Source: Coleofasciculus sp. LEGE 07092 (lineage in GTDB: Bacteria; Cyanobacteriota; Cyanobacteriia; Cyanobacteriales; Coleofasciculaceae). From it: 49,774 nt of DNA. Positions 1 to 8,237 of the stretch are shown here, in pieces. Where the stretch lies: positions 1-49,774 of the forward strand of contig NZ_JADEWY010000036.1 in NCBI RefSeq assembly GCF_015207375.1, in the 5' to 3' direction. The notes beneath the pieces are model-generated. The model was not told where the DNA came from. It saw only the letters and a program-made list of their open reading frames with translations, and did no database searches. Each line of letters begins with the position of its first letter. Positions within the stretch are counted from its first letter, which is position 1. The position numbers were made by a program, and so were the translations under genes.

Positions 1-107
1 TCCCCTATGCTCATTGTCACTTCTGGTGTTTCCATATCGCTTACTGATACAGTCTTCATCCTATTATCTACTCAATCAGGAAGAAATGACAAGAGGTGAT
101 TAGGAAA

Positions 108-596
108 TTAGTTAGAGTTACTAACCCCTACAGAATGTGCGGTTCGGGCGGCTGAGAGTACGGCGGATACTGGAATTTCCAACTGCATCAATAAAGCCAC
201 AGCACCCGGTAAAAGAGGCTGGAGGCGTCCGACATCGGTTTCGTTAAGCCGTCCATTAGCACCAGGGGTAATAACAATTTGATTTTCGCCTGCATCATCG
301 ACACTAATAACAGCAACGCCAGAAGTCGTTCGGGCATCCAGCAAAATGCCATCAGTATGAACACCAGCCCCTTGCAAGCTAGCCAGAAGCTGACGCCCAA
401 ACTCATCATTTCCCAAACGCCCAACCAGGTGAGTTGGGATACCCAACTGCGATGCGGCTACGGCTTGATTAGCACCTTTACCACCAGGAGCTGTAAAAAA
501 TTCATACCCTTGTAGCGTTTCACCCGCAACGGGTAATTGAGGAACTCTGGTGACTAAATCAATGTTGATGCTACCAAAAACAATAATTGGTTTCAT
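108..596 (-). pseudogene. Truncated ribokinase-like PfkB sugar kinase (N-terminal half only)
   Basis: The reading frame starting MKPIIVFGSINIDLV is the N-terminal half of a PfkB/ribokinase-family kinase, which would phosphorylate ribose or a related sugar with ATP. Visible hallmarks are the GSINIDLV strand and the first PfkB signature, APGGKGANQAVAASQLG. The frame breaks off after about 160 residues in the stretch AARTAHSVG and ends with unrelated VSNSN and a stop. Ribokinases are about 300 residues, so the substrate-lid remainder and the C-terminal ATP site with the catalytic GAGD motif are missing. An upstream in-frame ATG adds 14 residues, but the alignment to the family starts at MKP. I infer a dead gene cut by a deletion or rearrangement at about position 125; an assembly break is the alternative. 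Confidence 0.75.
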
Positions 597-726
597 GGTT
601 GCTCTCTTACGAGATTTCGACACTTGCCTAGACAATGGGATAATCGAGGTCTTCTCCTTAGGGTATAGGTCGAAAACCTATTCTATGAGTTATGACGTAG
701 AAAGCAGTACTTAAACTCACTCGTTT

Positions 727-1284
727 ATGAATATACCCAACTCGATTAGCTTTTCTCGCTTGCTAGGATTGCCATTTATCTTGTACGGTCTGAATAATCC
801 AACCCCTCTATCACGCTGGATTTGTTTGGGACTATTTCTGGTTGCGGCTGGAACCGATTGGCTCGATGGTTATCTGGCACGTAAACTCGACCAAGTTACA
901 GATTTGGGCAAGTTTCTCGACCCCTTAGTTGATAAGTTACTGGTATTGGCTCCGTTGCTGGCTTTAATTGAACTTGGTCAGGTGCCTGCTTGGGGGGTAT
1001 TCCTGATTTTAGCGCGGGAATTAACGATCGCGGGTTGGCGAGTCAATCCTAGCTTAACCACACAAATTAGTGGAGCCAATATCTGGGGCAAGCTGAAAAC
1101 CGTAAGCCAAATTGCTGCGATCGCTCTTTTAATTGCTCCCCTGCCTGAGGCGTGGAAAATTCCTTCCCTGATACTGTTCTGGCTATCCGTTGCCCTAACC
1201 TTAATTTCTGGAGGGGTTTACATTGCCCCTCAAATTGCGGCTAATATTTGGTCATCCAATGAGAAATCTACCTCAGCGTCGTGA
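727..1284 (+). CDS. pgsA: CDP-diacylglycerol--glycerol-3-phosphate 3-phosphatidyltransferase
   Basis: This inner-membrane enzyme makes phosphatidylglycerol phosphate from CDP-diacylglycerol and glycerol 3-phosphate, the committed step to phosphatidylglycerol, which cyanobacterial photosystems need. The 185-residue product has the full CDP-alcohol phosphotransferase signature: D44, D47, G48, A51, R52, G61, D65 and D69 with the expected spacing (DWLDGYLAR, then GKFLDPLVDK). Hydrophobic membrane spans lie on both sides of it. The length is normal for PgsA. The ATG at 727 starts the conserved MNIPNSISFSRLL sequence. The last 55 bases overlap the end of the convergent epimerase-like gene, so the two genes share their 3' ends. 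Confidence 0.95.
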   Translation: MNIPNSISFSRLLGLPFILYGLNNPTPLSRWICLGLFLVAAGTDWLDGYLARKLDQVTDLGKFLDPLVDKLLVLAPLLALIELGQVPAWGVFLILARELTIAGWRVNPSLTTQISGANIWGKLKTVSQIAAIALLIAPLPEAWKIPSLILFWLSVALTLISGGVYIAPQIAANIWSSNEKSTSAS

Positions 1285-2165
1285 CGATTGGATGTTAAAT
1301 AATCATTTTGGAAGGAATCGTTCAGACCGGATACCAGGTCATATTCGGGTTGCCACTTCAGTTCACTCATGGCTTTATGCACGTCTGCAAAGAAGTGTTG
1401 CGCCCGCATGGGGAAGGCTTTGCGCTTACCAAAATCAAACTGTTTCGGGTCGTAATGCACGATTTGGAGCGCATCGGGTGACTTGCCCGCCGCCGTAGCA
1501 CAGGCGCGTGCCAACCCATCAAAGGTGACGTAGCGATCGCCTGACACGTTGTAAATTTCCCCTACAGCTTGTTTATTTCCCAGTACCTGGGACATAGCAT
1601 GGGCTAAATCCTGAACATGACCAAGTTGAGTGATATGCATCCCGTTACCGGGAATGGGGATAGGGCGATCACGGACGATACGATCAAAAAACCAAGCTTC
1701 TAAGTCGTTATAATTCTGGGGTCCATAAATATAGGTGGGGCGAATCCCTGTAAAGGGAATACCTTGGCTTTGCAGGTAAGTTTCTGTATGGTGCTTCCCT
1801 TTGTGGCGGCTTTTCGGGTCAACGGCGTCTCCCTCTCGATGGGGCAGTTGGTCGGATTTCAAATACACTCCAGCCGAACTCATGTAAATAAAATGCTGCA
1901 CTCGGTCTTTAAATATCTCTGCTAGGGGTTGAGTGTCACTCAGTTCCCGACCGTTGTTGTCAAAGATAGCATCAAATTCTTCTGAAGATAGCTTCTCTTT
2001 AAGTTGAGCTGCATCCGTGCGATCGCCGTGAATCTGCTTGATGTTCTCAACAGGGGCAGGTTTGTTGCCGCGATTGAACAGCACCACGTCATGTCCTTGT
2101 TCGAGCAGAATTTTCGTTAAGTAAACTCCGATAAAGCGGGTGCCACCCATGATTAAAATTCGCAT
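1230..2165 (-). CDS. NAD-dependent epimerase/dehydratase-like protein, CSP41b type
   Basis: This is an atypical short-chain dehydrogenase-fold protein of about 311 residues. The N-terminal Rossmann motif GGTRFIG follows MRILIM directly, so I take the ATG at 2165; a longer in-frame start adds only six residues. The stretch SSAGVYLKSD and the following PKSRHKGKH are characteristic of CSP41b, the chloroplast stem-loop RNA-binding protein and its cyanobacterial relatives. In plastids that family binds and stabilises RNA rather than acting as a sugar epimerase. A role here in RNA or ribosome metabolism is therefore family knowledge, not something the sequence shows. The gene converges on pgsA with a 55-base overlap. 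A true UDP-sugar epimerase is the less likely alternative. Confidence 0.85.
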   Translation of the reverse strand: MRILIMGGTRFIGVYLTKILLEQGHDVVLFNRGNKPAPVENIKQIHGDRTDAAQLKEKLSSEEFDAIFDNNGRELSDTQPLAEIFKDRVQHFIYMSSAGVYLKSDQLPHREGDAVDPKSRHKGKHHTETYLQSQGIPFTGIRPTYIYGPQNYNDLEAWFFDRIVRDRPIPIPGNGMHITQLGHVQDLAHAMSQVLGNKQAVGEIYNVSGDRYVTFDGLARACATAAGKSPDALQIVHYDPKQFDFGKRKAFPMRAQHFFADVHKAMSELKWQPEYDLVSGLNDSFQNDYLTSNRHDAEVDFSLDDQILAAI

Positions 2166-2329
2166 ACTAGTCCTTTCCTTCAAAGTCCCCTTGTCGGCAT
2201 TTTACAGGAAGAAAGCGATCACTTTTTCGGGTCTTACTCTCTTAACGAGGCAAGCCAGCCGCCTCTCCATGAAAAGAGGAGTTGCACAACACAAGAGCGT
2301 TGGAAGAATAGAATAAATATACTTTTAAA

Positions 2330-2402
2330 TACCCCCAAGGGAATTCGAATCCCTGTCGCCTCCGTGAAAGGGAGGTGTCCTAGGCCTCTAGACGATGGGG
2401 GC
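2330..2402 (-). tRNA. tRNA-Glu (anticodon UUC)
   Basis: On the minus strand the 73-nt sequence folds as a tRNA. The acceptor arms are GCCCCCA and TGGGGGT with discriminator A, the anticodon stem is CCTCC/GGAGG, the loop CTTTCAC carries TTC, and the T arm contains GGTTCGA-like ATTCGAAT. The 3' CCA is not encoded. This isoacceptor serves translation and, in cyanobacteria, also supplies Glu-tRNA for 5-aminolevulinate and hence chlorophyll and haem synthesis. No intron is seen. Confidence 0.96.
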
Positions 2403-2476
2403 TTGTTTTTCGCACCTTTTTAAGATTAGCGGCTTTTTCAGTGACTGTCAACATCTTCCTCAAACAAATTGAAAAT

Positions 2477-3517
2477 TTAAAGTCTGGCGGCACAAATAGC
2501 TGCCCCGATGAGTCCGACGTCTGGATTCAAGGTGATATGTACAGGTACATTCTCCAGTAGTTGGCTGACCCGACCTTTATTCCCGAACTCTCGCAGGAAC
2601 CCCCCTTCCTGCATCAACGGCAGAATCTTGGCGGCAATGCCTCCAGCAATGTAAAGCCCGCCGTAGGGCAATAGTTTAATTGCCAAATTACCAGCTTCAG
2701 CGCCGTAGGCTTCCACAAACATTTTTAAGGTCTGTTCGCTGAGGCGATCGCTTCCCGCCAATGCCGCTTTAGCGATCGCCGCAGCCGGGTCAACACTTTT
2801 TTCGCTGCGCCCCATTTCCTGTTCCCAAGTGCGGATAACTTGTTCAATTTCTGGAGATTCCTGAGCAAACTGCCGATCTCGGAGGAATTGGTAAATGGCA
2901 ACAATCCCTTGACCTGAAACCACTCGCTCGGCAGAAATGCGCTGGATATCGTACTTTTCTCGCAAATATTGCAAAAGCTGAAATTCTAGCTCGTTGCGGG
3001 GTGCAAAGTCGGCGTGTCCCCCTTCTGAGCCAAAAACTTGATAGATGCCATTCTGGGGAATGAGAAATCCCTGTCCTAGACCTGTACCCGCACCAATTAC
3101 CGCAATCGGGGCGTCAGGTTGTGGGGTTGCTGCTTGCAAGGTACACAAATCTTTGGCTTTTAAGCCGAGGATACCGTAACCAACAGCAGCAAAATCATTA
3201 ATTAGCGTGATTTTGGAAATTGTGAGTTCTTTCTCTAAGCGTCTGGCATCAAGTACCCAAGATAGATTCGTGAGGTTGGAGGTATCGTTAACTACAGGTC
3301 CTGCGATCGCAAAACAGGCTTTCTCTGGATGCAATGCCTTGCCTAGCTGTTTTTCTGCTTCCGACAAGAACTCCTGCACGATTGGGACTAAATCAGGAAA
3401 ATCGCGGCTGGGATAACGCGCCTCGTGGAGAAACTGCCGCGATTTGTCCGCTAACTCCTCCACCAGTCGCAGAATTGTTTTGGTGCCGCCAATATCTCCA
3501 GCCAGTATTAATGTCAT
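2477..3517 (-). CDS. glk: Glucokinase
   Basis: The enzyme phosphorylates glucose to glucose 6-phosphate with ATP in the cytoplasm. The 346-residue protein begins with the actin-fold phosphate-1 motif GDIGGTKT at residues 8-15. It contains the sugar-site sequence LINDFAAVGYG and a GAGTGLGQGFL phosphate-2 motif, followed by FGSEGGHADFAPRN, which is typical of the non-ROK bacterial glucokinase family. The length matches that family. The ATG lies 1 nt after the stop of the upstream histidine phosphatase gene, so both are very likely one transcript, perhaps linking sugar phosphate removal and formation. No regulatory site is evident in front of glk itself. Confidence 0.93.
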   Translation of the reverse strand: MTLILAGDIGGTKTILRLVEELADKSRQFLHEARYPSRDFPDLVPIVQEFLSEAEKQLGKALHPEKACFAIAGPVVNDTSNLTNLSWVLDARRLEKELTISKITLINDFAAVGYGILGLKAKDLCTLQAATPQPDAPIAVIGAGTGLGQGFLIPQNGIYQVFGSEGGHADFAPRNELEFQLLQYLREKYDIQRISAERVVSGQGIVAIYQFLRDRQFAQESPEIEQVIRTWEQEMGRSEKSVDPAAAIAKAALAGSDRLSEQTLKMFVEAYGAEAGNLAIKLLPYGGLYIAGGIAAKILPLMQEGGFLREFGNKGRVSQLLENVPVHITLNPDVGLIGAAICAARL

Positions 3518-3518
3518 G

Positions 3519-4157
3519 CTAATGAAACCGAATAACGTTCTCAGTTTGACTCAAGTGAGAGGTATCTCCATTGAGTTCCATCACCCATTGTTCCCCCTGA
3601 CGCACCACTTTGACTAAACAGCACAGAGAAGCGTTAACTTTTGGCGTCCCACCGACTAGTCCTTGGGTAGTACCAACCACGGATGCCCCATGACCTACCA
3701 GTAGGATATCGTCTGAGAAGGCTGCTGTTAGCTGCTGTGCTGTTTGACGGGTGCGTGCAAGTACCTGCTCGTTGGTTTCTGGATAGCGAGGTACAACACA
3801 GGATAAATAACTGGGGTCAATTCGCGGAAAGCGTTCTTGCAGGAGATCCGTAGGCAACCGTTCTGGCTCCACTTTCATCCATTCGGGATTGAGCCATTCA
3901 CTCAGACCCAATTCAATTTTAATGGGCAATTCCAGGCGATTGGCTACTTGATTGGCTGTTTGTACAGTGCGCAAAAAAGGTGAGGCGAAAATATGCTTGA
4001 TTCCTTTACCGATAAGGCGCTGACCCAGTTCCTTGGCTTGTACAATACCATCCTCTGACAGGGGTGGGTCGTAGGGGCGCTCTGCTGTGTTAAACCATTG
4101 GGGGTGAACAAAGTCTAAGCGGTTTCCGTGTCGGGCAATCCAGACAGTTTGACTCAT
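3519..4157 (-). CDS. Histidine phosphatase superfamily protein (phosphoglycerate mutase-like)
   Basis: This is a 212-residue protein of the histidine phosphatase superfamily. The catalytic RHG motif occurs at residues 9-11 (WIARHGNRLD), a second arginine-containing segment appears as SPFLRTVQTA, the acid-base region follows, and the second catalytic histidine is in LLVGHGASVVG. These proteins form a phosphohistidine intermediate and dephosphorylate small molecules or proteins. The substrate cannot be read from the sequence. The stop is one base before the start of glk, indicating co-transcription, so a sugar phosphate substrate is possible but is only inferred. The start ATG at 4157 fits the usual N-terminus. 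Confidence 0.88.
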   Translation of the reverse strand: MSQTVWIARHGNRLDFVHPQWFNTAERPYDPPLSEDGIVQAKELGQRLIGKGIKHIFASPFLRTVQTANQVANRLELPIKIELGLSEWLNPEWMKVEPERLPTDLLQERFPRIDPSYLSCVVPRYPETNEQVLARTRQTAQQLTAAFSDDILLVGHGASVVGTTQGLVGGTPKVNASLCCLVKVVRQGEQWVMELNGDTSHLSQTENVIRFH

Positions 4158-4587
4158 GAGTTTGTGACTTTAAAATTTTTCTCATTTTGTTTACCAAGAT
4201 GCACTTGTCCGAGCGAACTCTGGGTACTCTCTTAATTGGCAGGGTTCTAGAAGAAGCGACACCCACCCACTATTCAAGTTTCCTGCGCTTATTTTTCAGA
4301 TAATGTTACAATACTTAACTAAATGAGGGGTGACACCTCAGGGTTTTATGAGAACACTACTTATAGAGACGCATCCAGACAGAGATGCTTTGGAGAGTAC
4401 CTGTAGCCAATGCATAGTCCCCATTGCGGCTAGTCATGATAGTTATGTGCCTTATCCACTCGGTACTCTTGTGTGCAATATAACTTAACGCCTTTCTCAT
4501 AAATAACGAACTGCCAAATCCTGGTAGTGAACCGAGCCTGAAAACTAGGCTGTTTGCTTGAACTCCATTCATATCAGATCGAGCGCC
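4158..4587. other. Divergent intergenic region upstream of the phosphatase-glk pair and the sigma factor
   Basis: This 430-bp AT-rich spacer lies between two divergently transcribed genes and must hold both promoters. A short imperfect palindrome sits near 4324-4340 (TGAGG, then CCTCA). Small frames on either strand lack codon bias, a ribosome site and recognisable sequence, so I see no gene here. Confidence 0.5.
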
Positions 4588-5547
4588 ATGAAAACTGCTC
4601 AGACATCAAAAGACCTAGTCCGTACCTACCTGCAAGAAATTGGTCGTGTACCGCTTCTGACCCACGAGCAGGAAATTCTTTATGGAAAACAAGTACAGCG
4701 CTTAAATGCGTTAGAGAAGCTCAAAGAGCCGCTAGTATCCAAGTTGGGTCACGAGCCAACGCTTTCGGAATGGGCAGATGCTGCTTCAATATCAGAAGCT
4801 GAGTTGCAAGGGTGTATCGCCGCAGGACAAAGAGCTAAACACAAGATGGTGGAAGCAAACTTGCGCCTGGTGGTTTCAGTCGCGAAGAAGTACATTAAGC
4901 GCAATGTAGACTTACTGGATTTAATTCAGGAAGGTACGATTGGTATGCAGCGGGGTGTTGAAAAATTCGACCCGACTAAAGGCTATCGCTTCTCAACCTA
5001 CGCTTATTGGTGGATTCGGCAGGCAATTACCCGCGCGATCGCAGAAAAAGGTCGAACCATTCGCCTTCCCATCCACATTACCGAAAAGCTGAACAAAATT
5101 AAGAAAGCCCAGCGTAAACTATCACAGAATCTCGGACGAGCAGCAACCGTTTCGGAATTGGCGATTGAACTAGACTTAACTCCAAAGCAGGTGCGGGAGT
5201 ACCTGGAGCGATCGCGTCAACCTCTATCGTTGGATCTGCGAGTGGGAGACAATCACGATACAGAACTCGGAGAACTCTTAGAAGATACGGGTCCTTCTCC
5301 AGAAGACTTTGTAACCCGCTCTTCAATGCAAATGGACTTAGAAAAGCTGATGGAAGATTTGACGCCTCAGCAACGGGACGTGTTGATGCTGCGTTTTGGT
5401 TTAGCAGATGGTCAACCCATGACGCTAGCCACAATTGGCGCTCGCCTCAACATCAGCCGCGAACGAGTGCGACAAATCGAACGGGAGGCACTCTCTAAAC
5501 TTCGTAAGCGCAAAGCGGATATGCGGGAATATATTGCGGCGAGTTAG
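4588..5547 (+). CDS. RNA polymerase sigma factor, RpoD-like group 2
   Basis: This is a primary-like but nonessential type of sigma-70 factor, about 319 residues from the ATG at 4588. A TTG ten codons upstream is an unlikely start. Region 1.2 is present as [17 protein letters not shown]. The core-binding and -10 recognition region 2 is seen as [19 protein letters not shown] and [15 protein letters not shown]. Region 3 follows, and region 4.2 has the -35 helix-turn-helix [20 protein letters not shown]. It lacks the long N-terminal extension of the housekeeping SigA, which places it in group 2 (SigB/C/D/E class). These factors redirect transcription under stress, carbon/nitrogen or light change. 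The exact letter cannot be assigned without a tree. Confidence 0.9.
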   Translation: MKTAQTSKDLVRTYLQEIGRVPLLTHEQEILYGKQVQRLNALEKLKEPLVSKLGHEPTLSEWADAASISEAELQGCIAAGQRAKHKMVEANLRLVVSVAKKYIKRNVDLLDLIQEGTIGMQRGVEKFDPTKGYRFSTYAYWWIRQAITRAIAEKGRTIRLPIHITEKLNKIKKAQRKLSQNLGRAATVSELAIELDLTPKQVREYLERSRQPLSLDLRVGDNHDTELGELLEDTGPSPEDFVTRSSMQMDLEKLMEDLTPQQRDVLMLRFGLADGQPMTLATIGARLNISRERVRQIEREALSKLRKRKADMREYIAAS

Positions 5548-5813
5548 TTTGTCATGAGTCATTGGTTATTCGCAGATACCAACCTACATCTGTTACTGAA
5601 TCCGTTGCTACTTTTTGAGTAAAGGACAAAGGACGGATGACAAATAACTACTGAGGTGAGATAATCCGACGTGAGGGGTTCGGTTCAACCTACTTGGTTA
5701 CTCGCTCTAGCTTGTTACATTAACTTACAGAGACTAATTCAGTAGAGATAGAAAAAATAAGGGGTTCTCCCTCAGTGGGATGATGGGAGTGATCCGTTGC
5801 TAGGAGGTAAAAG

Positions 5814-6158
5814 GTGAACAATAGAGCTGATCGCACCCCAGAATTTTTTGAAGGCAATGGTGACACAAATTTGTTGTGGCAGTACGTGCAATCTCTGAGT
5901 CCAGATACAGTTGCCCACCTATCGAAACCGACATCGTCAGACGTGTTCCAAGTGATGGAACGGAATATTATGGGAATGCTGGGTAGTCTTCCTTCCGAAC
6001 ATTTTGACGTGAGTATCAACACTAGCCGCGAGAATTTGGGACGTTTGCTGGCTTCAGCGATGATTAGCGGTTATTTTCTACGCAACGCCGAACAGCGCAT
6101 GACCTTTGAAAAGTCGCTGCAAGTGGCTGAACCCCATCCATCGGATAGCGATCGCTAA
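5814..6158 (+). CDS. DUF760 family protein
   Basis: This is a 114-residue cyanobacterial/plastid DUF760 protein. The family sequence is visible in LWQYVQSLSPDTVAHLSKP, the GMLGSLPSEHF segment and NLGRLLASAMISGYFLRNAEQR. The start is GTG at 5814, fixed by a near-perfect AGGAGG at 5802-5807, six bases ahead. No ATG in frame would include the whole domain. Molecular function is unknown. It has no membrane span or signal peptide, so it is presumably cytoplasmic. It lies just upstream of the MutY remnant, 48 bases away, which may be a consequence of the deletion that removed the MutY N-terminus. Confidence 0.9.
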   Translation: MNNRADRTPEFFEGNGDTNLLWQYVQSLSPDTVAHLSKPTSSDVFQVMERNIMGMLGSLPSEHFDVSINTSRENLGRLLASAMISGYFLRNAEQRMTFEKSLQVAEPHPSDSDR

Positions 6159-6206
6159 ACATTCCACTCTTTAGTTTAATCGGCAATTCATCGAGCTTAC
6201 ATCCTA

Positions 6207-6791
6207 TTGTTCTCAATCGATGTAGGTAGTTCACAAAAGCAGAGGCAAGCGCTGATGGATTTAGGCGCTACGGTTTGTACGCCCAAAAATCCTAATTGTA
6301 CCCATTGCCCTTGGAAGGTTCACTGTCAGGCGTACAATCTAGGTATTGCGTCGGAGCTACCCATGCGCGAAACTTCTGCCCCCCTGCCTCATAAAATTAT
6401 TGGTGTTGCAGTAATTTGGAATGATAAGGGACTTATTTTAATCGATCGCCGACCCGCAGAAGGATTGTTAGGGGGTCTGTGGGAGTTCCCTGGTGGTAAA
6501 ATCGAGCCAGATGAAACGGTTGAGGAGTGTATCCAGCGGGAAATTAAGGAAGAGTTGGGAATTGAGATTGAAGTGGGTGATCGCTTAATTGTGCTCGACC
6601 ACGCCTACAGTCATTTTCGCGTTACACTGAACGTTCATCACTGTCGCTATCTCACAGGTATTCCTCAACCGCTGGAGTGCGATGAAATCCGCTGGGTGAG
6701 TTTAGATGAAATCGATCAGTTTCCTTTCCCGAAGGCTAACACTCAGATTATTGCGGCATTGCGTCAGGAAAGGGGAGGAGTAAAAGGGTGA
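6207..6791 (+). pseudogene. mutY: N-terminally deleted MutY adenine glycosylase with intact Nudix domain
   Basis: The frame begins abruptly in the last helices of the MutY glycosylase domain. It keeps ALMDLGATVCTPKNPNC and all four iron-sulphur cysteines in the C-x6-C-x2-C-x5-C arrangement. It continues into the C-terminal Nudix domain, where the complete Nudix box GGKIEPDETVEECIQREIKE is present with its EELGI end. Full MutY is roughly 350-390 residues, so about 180 residues are missing. These include the helix-hairpin-helix and the catalytic Glu/Asp needed to remove A opposite 8-oxoG. Upstream the frame is open for only nine codons of unrelated sequence before a stop. Glycosylase activity must be lost. 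A residual Nudix hydrolase started from TTG or from internal ATGs is conceivable but unproved. Confidence 0.8.
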
Positions 6792-6840
6792 GGTGTGCGT
6801 TCACGGTAGTTCCCAGCGAAGTTATCCTGAATACATATAG

Positions 6841-6960
6841 GTGGTTTCAATCCCTGATAGGTATTAAATACGAACACTCTCCTAAACATTTAGCATGGTA
6901 TACTCTGCAAAATGAGGTAGTATATTAGGTGTGGTTTCAATCCCTGATAGGGATTAAAAT
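6841..6960. CRISPR. Relic two-repeat CRISPR-like unit
   Basis: Two copies of a repeat beginning GTGGTTTCAATCCCTGATAG occur at 6841-6870 and 6931-6960. They differ at one base in the core and at the 3' edge. The inner palindrome AATCCCTGATAGGGATT and the GTTTCAATCCCT start match common cyanobacterial CRISPR repeats. The start-to-start distance of 90 nt is longer than the normal 70-75 nt. Only two units are seen and no cas gene is in the window. I interpret it as a decayed remnant rather than a working array. Confidence 0.5.
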
Positions 6961-7257
6961 TTCATATCGTTTAATCAAATTGCATAGCTTTCTAATTGGT
7001 ACTTGGGAAGTGTGCAGTAGCTCTAGGGTGTTCTAGGGCGTTACAAGACGAAAAATTTAATTAGATAGCGCTAGGGTGGCTAATTTCACGAATTGAGCTG
7101 CTTTAGGGCTATTTTTGATATTTGACAACTATAAGAGGCAGGTTCTATTGTTAATGATGCTTGATTGTTAGCTGATAGGGAGTACCACCCTGAACAGTTA
7201 AGCATTCTATTTGTCTTGTAACGTTTTTTTAGGTTTCATCAACCTTAGAGGTAATTT

Positions 7258-7485
7258 ATGTTTGCTAAAACACCCTATTCTCTCCTAGCAAAGCTGGTTG
7301 AGAATCCAAAAGAGAGTTTGGAAATTGTCAATGGAGTATTGAAGCTCTACGAATACGAGCAAGCTGAGAAACAACAGCTAATTGCCATAGCTCTAAATGT
7401 AGCCAACCGCCAAGGTATCCCTGAAAGAAACAGACCAATTTTTAAGGGCAAAACTAACGAAGAAATTCGCCTGTGGATTGCCTAG
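7258..7485 (+). CDS. Small hypothetical protein
   Basis: This 75-residue product is unrecognised. It starts at an ATG preceded by AGAGGT eight bases upstream, a plausible ribosome site. The sequence is hydrophilic and helix-forming: KLVENPKESLEIVNGVLK, then EYEQAEKQQLIAIALNVANR, ending NEEIRLWIA. It has no membrane span, signal or cysteine. It lies between the CRISPR relic and the hepT-mntA pair and converges on hepT across a hairpin that may terminate both. Good start context and an even amino-acid composition suggest a real gene, but nothing indicates a function. Confidence 0.55.
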   Translation: MFAKTPYSLLAKLVENPKESLEIVNGVLKLYEYEQAEKQQLIAIALNVANRQGIPERNRPIFKGKTNEEIRLWIA

Positions 7486-7512
7486 TACTCCTAAGCTAAT
7501 TATCGTTTAAGA

Positions 7513-7564
7513 ACACAATAGCCTTAATAATTAGCCAGCTTTCGGGCTAACCAGGTTATTGTGT
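7513..7564. terminator. Nested inverted repeat between convergent genes
   Basis: ACACAATA at 7513-7520 pairs with TATTGTGT at 7557-7564, enclosing a second stem, TTAGCC with GGCTAA, at 7531-7550. It sits between the end of the small + strand gene and the end of hepT and includes the hepT stop codon. A bidirectional terminator is likely, but no long T run follows. Confidence 0.45.
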
Positions 7565-7936
7565 CAAATTCTCAATGATTATTCTATCTCTGGTGGCAGG
7601 GGTGGTATCAGAGGCTCCAACTGAACAATCAATATGATGATATCGATCTACAACAGCTTTGGTCTGTTGTAGATCGATATCATCATATTGATGGGCTATA
7701 ACATTCCGTTGCCCAATAATAGAACTCCAAGTAATTTCAGGATGCTCTTGTCGGAAAGCGTCAGACATTCGTCGTGCAGCTTCGCCTAGAATTTCTAACT
7801 GTCGCTCAACTGCACTCTGAAGCAAGATACTGTTGAGATAATCTTCGTAAGACAAACCTGTGGTAAATTCTTGAAGGCGACGTGCTGCCTGTAACATATC
7901 CCAAAGGTAGCCAGCTTCACGATTATTCGGTGGCAT
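7556..7936 (-). CDS. hepT: HepT-like HEPN RNase toxin with altered C-terminus
   Basis: This 126-residue HEPN/DUF86 protein is the toxin of a MntA-HepT system. The catalytic and target motif R-x4-H-x-Y is intact (R77, H82, Y84 in QRNVIAHQY), preceded by the family helix VERQLEILGEAARRMS. In the characterised family it is an RNase that is silenced when its cognate nucleotidyltransferase adds AMP to the motif tyrosine. It overlaps the start of mntA's 3' end by 14 bases, so translation is coupled. After DDIDLQQ the usual last helix is replaced by residues read from the second arm of a perfect hairpin and by an unfamiliar tail (SVGASDTTPATRDRIIIENL). Whether the toxin folds and works is uncertain. 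Confidence 0.85.
   Translation of the reverse strand: MPPNNREAGYLWDMLQAARRLQEFTTGLSYEDYLNSILLQSAVERQLEILGEAARRMSDAFRQEHPEITWSSIIGQRNVIAHQYDDIDLQQTKAVVDRYHHIDCSVGASDTTPATRDRIIIENLTQ
7628..7692. repeat. Perfect 29-bp inverted repeat with 7-nt loop
   Basis: The arms at 7628-7656 and 7664-7692 are exact reverse complements, separated by CTTTGGT. The left half of the stem begins ATCAATATGATGATATCGAT. The hairpin lies wholly inside the 3' part of hepT and codes for both copies of the arm. Confidence 0.97.
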
Positions 7937-8237
7937 AAATTACCTGCTTTGTACTTAAAATTTCATAGCGTCGGAAAGGATTGCGTAAACAATCTTTTTG
8001 CACTAGATCGACTTCGCGCCCAAACAAGATTTCGAGTTCTTCTTTTATTTTGATAATATCCCACAAACTCCATTTAGTATCTGGAGCAAAACTTACCAGC
8101 ACATCCACATCACTATCTGGGCGAAAATCATCCCGTAAGATAGAACCAAACAAGGCAAACTCTGTGATTTTCCAATGAGTACAGAAAGATGCGATCGCAT
8201 CCTCCGATACCTCAACTTTCGGGCTAATTGCAGTCAT
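7923..8237 (-). CDS. mntA: MntA-like minimal nucleotidyltransferase antitoxin
   Basis: This 104-residue protein is of the minimal nucleotidyltransferase family. The active-site pattern is complete: G31-S32, ten residues, then D43-V44-D45 (FGSILRDDFRPDSDVDVLV). A third acidic residue is in REVDLVQ. The family AMPylates the HepT tyrosine and so neutralises the toxin. Its ATG directly follows the TAA of the chelatase gene (TAAATG), and a GGAGGGGG ribosome site lies within the end of that gene, so it appears translationally coupled to the chelatase. It overlaps hepT by 14 bases. Antitoxin first and toxin second is the usual order in this class. Confidence 0.9.
   Translation of the reverse strand: MTAISPKVEVSEDAIASFCTHWKITEFALFGSILRDDFRPDSDVDVLVSFAPDTKWSLWDIIKIKEELEILFGREVDLVQKDCLRNPFRRYEILSTKQVIYATE

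Noticed and set aside
1-59. Minus-strand ATG at 59 opening MKTVSVSDMETPEVTMSIG to the window edge
   Set aside because: Only 19 codons, no clear ribosome site and no recognisable family; may be the start of a gene outside the window but cannot be supported.
4357-4572. 71-codon minus frame before the sigma factor gene
   Set aside because: No ribosome site, no family similarity, and it occupies the divergent promoter region.
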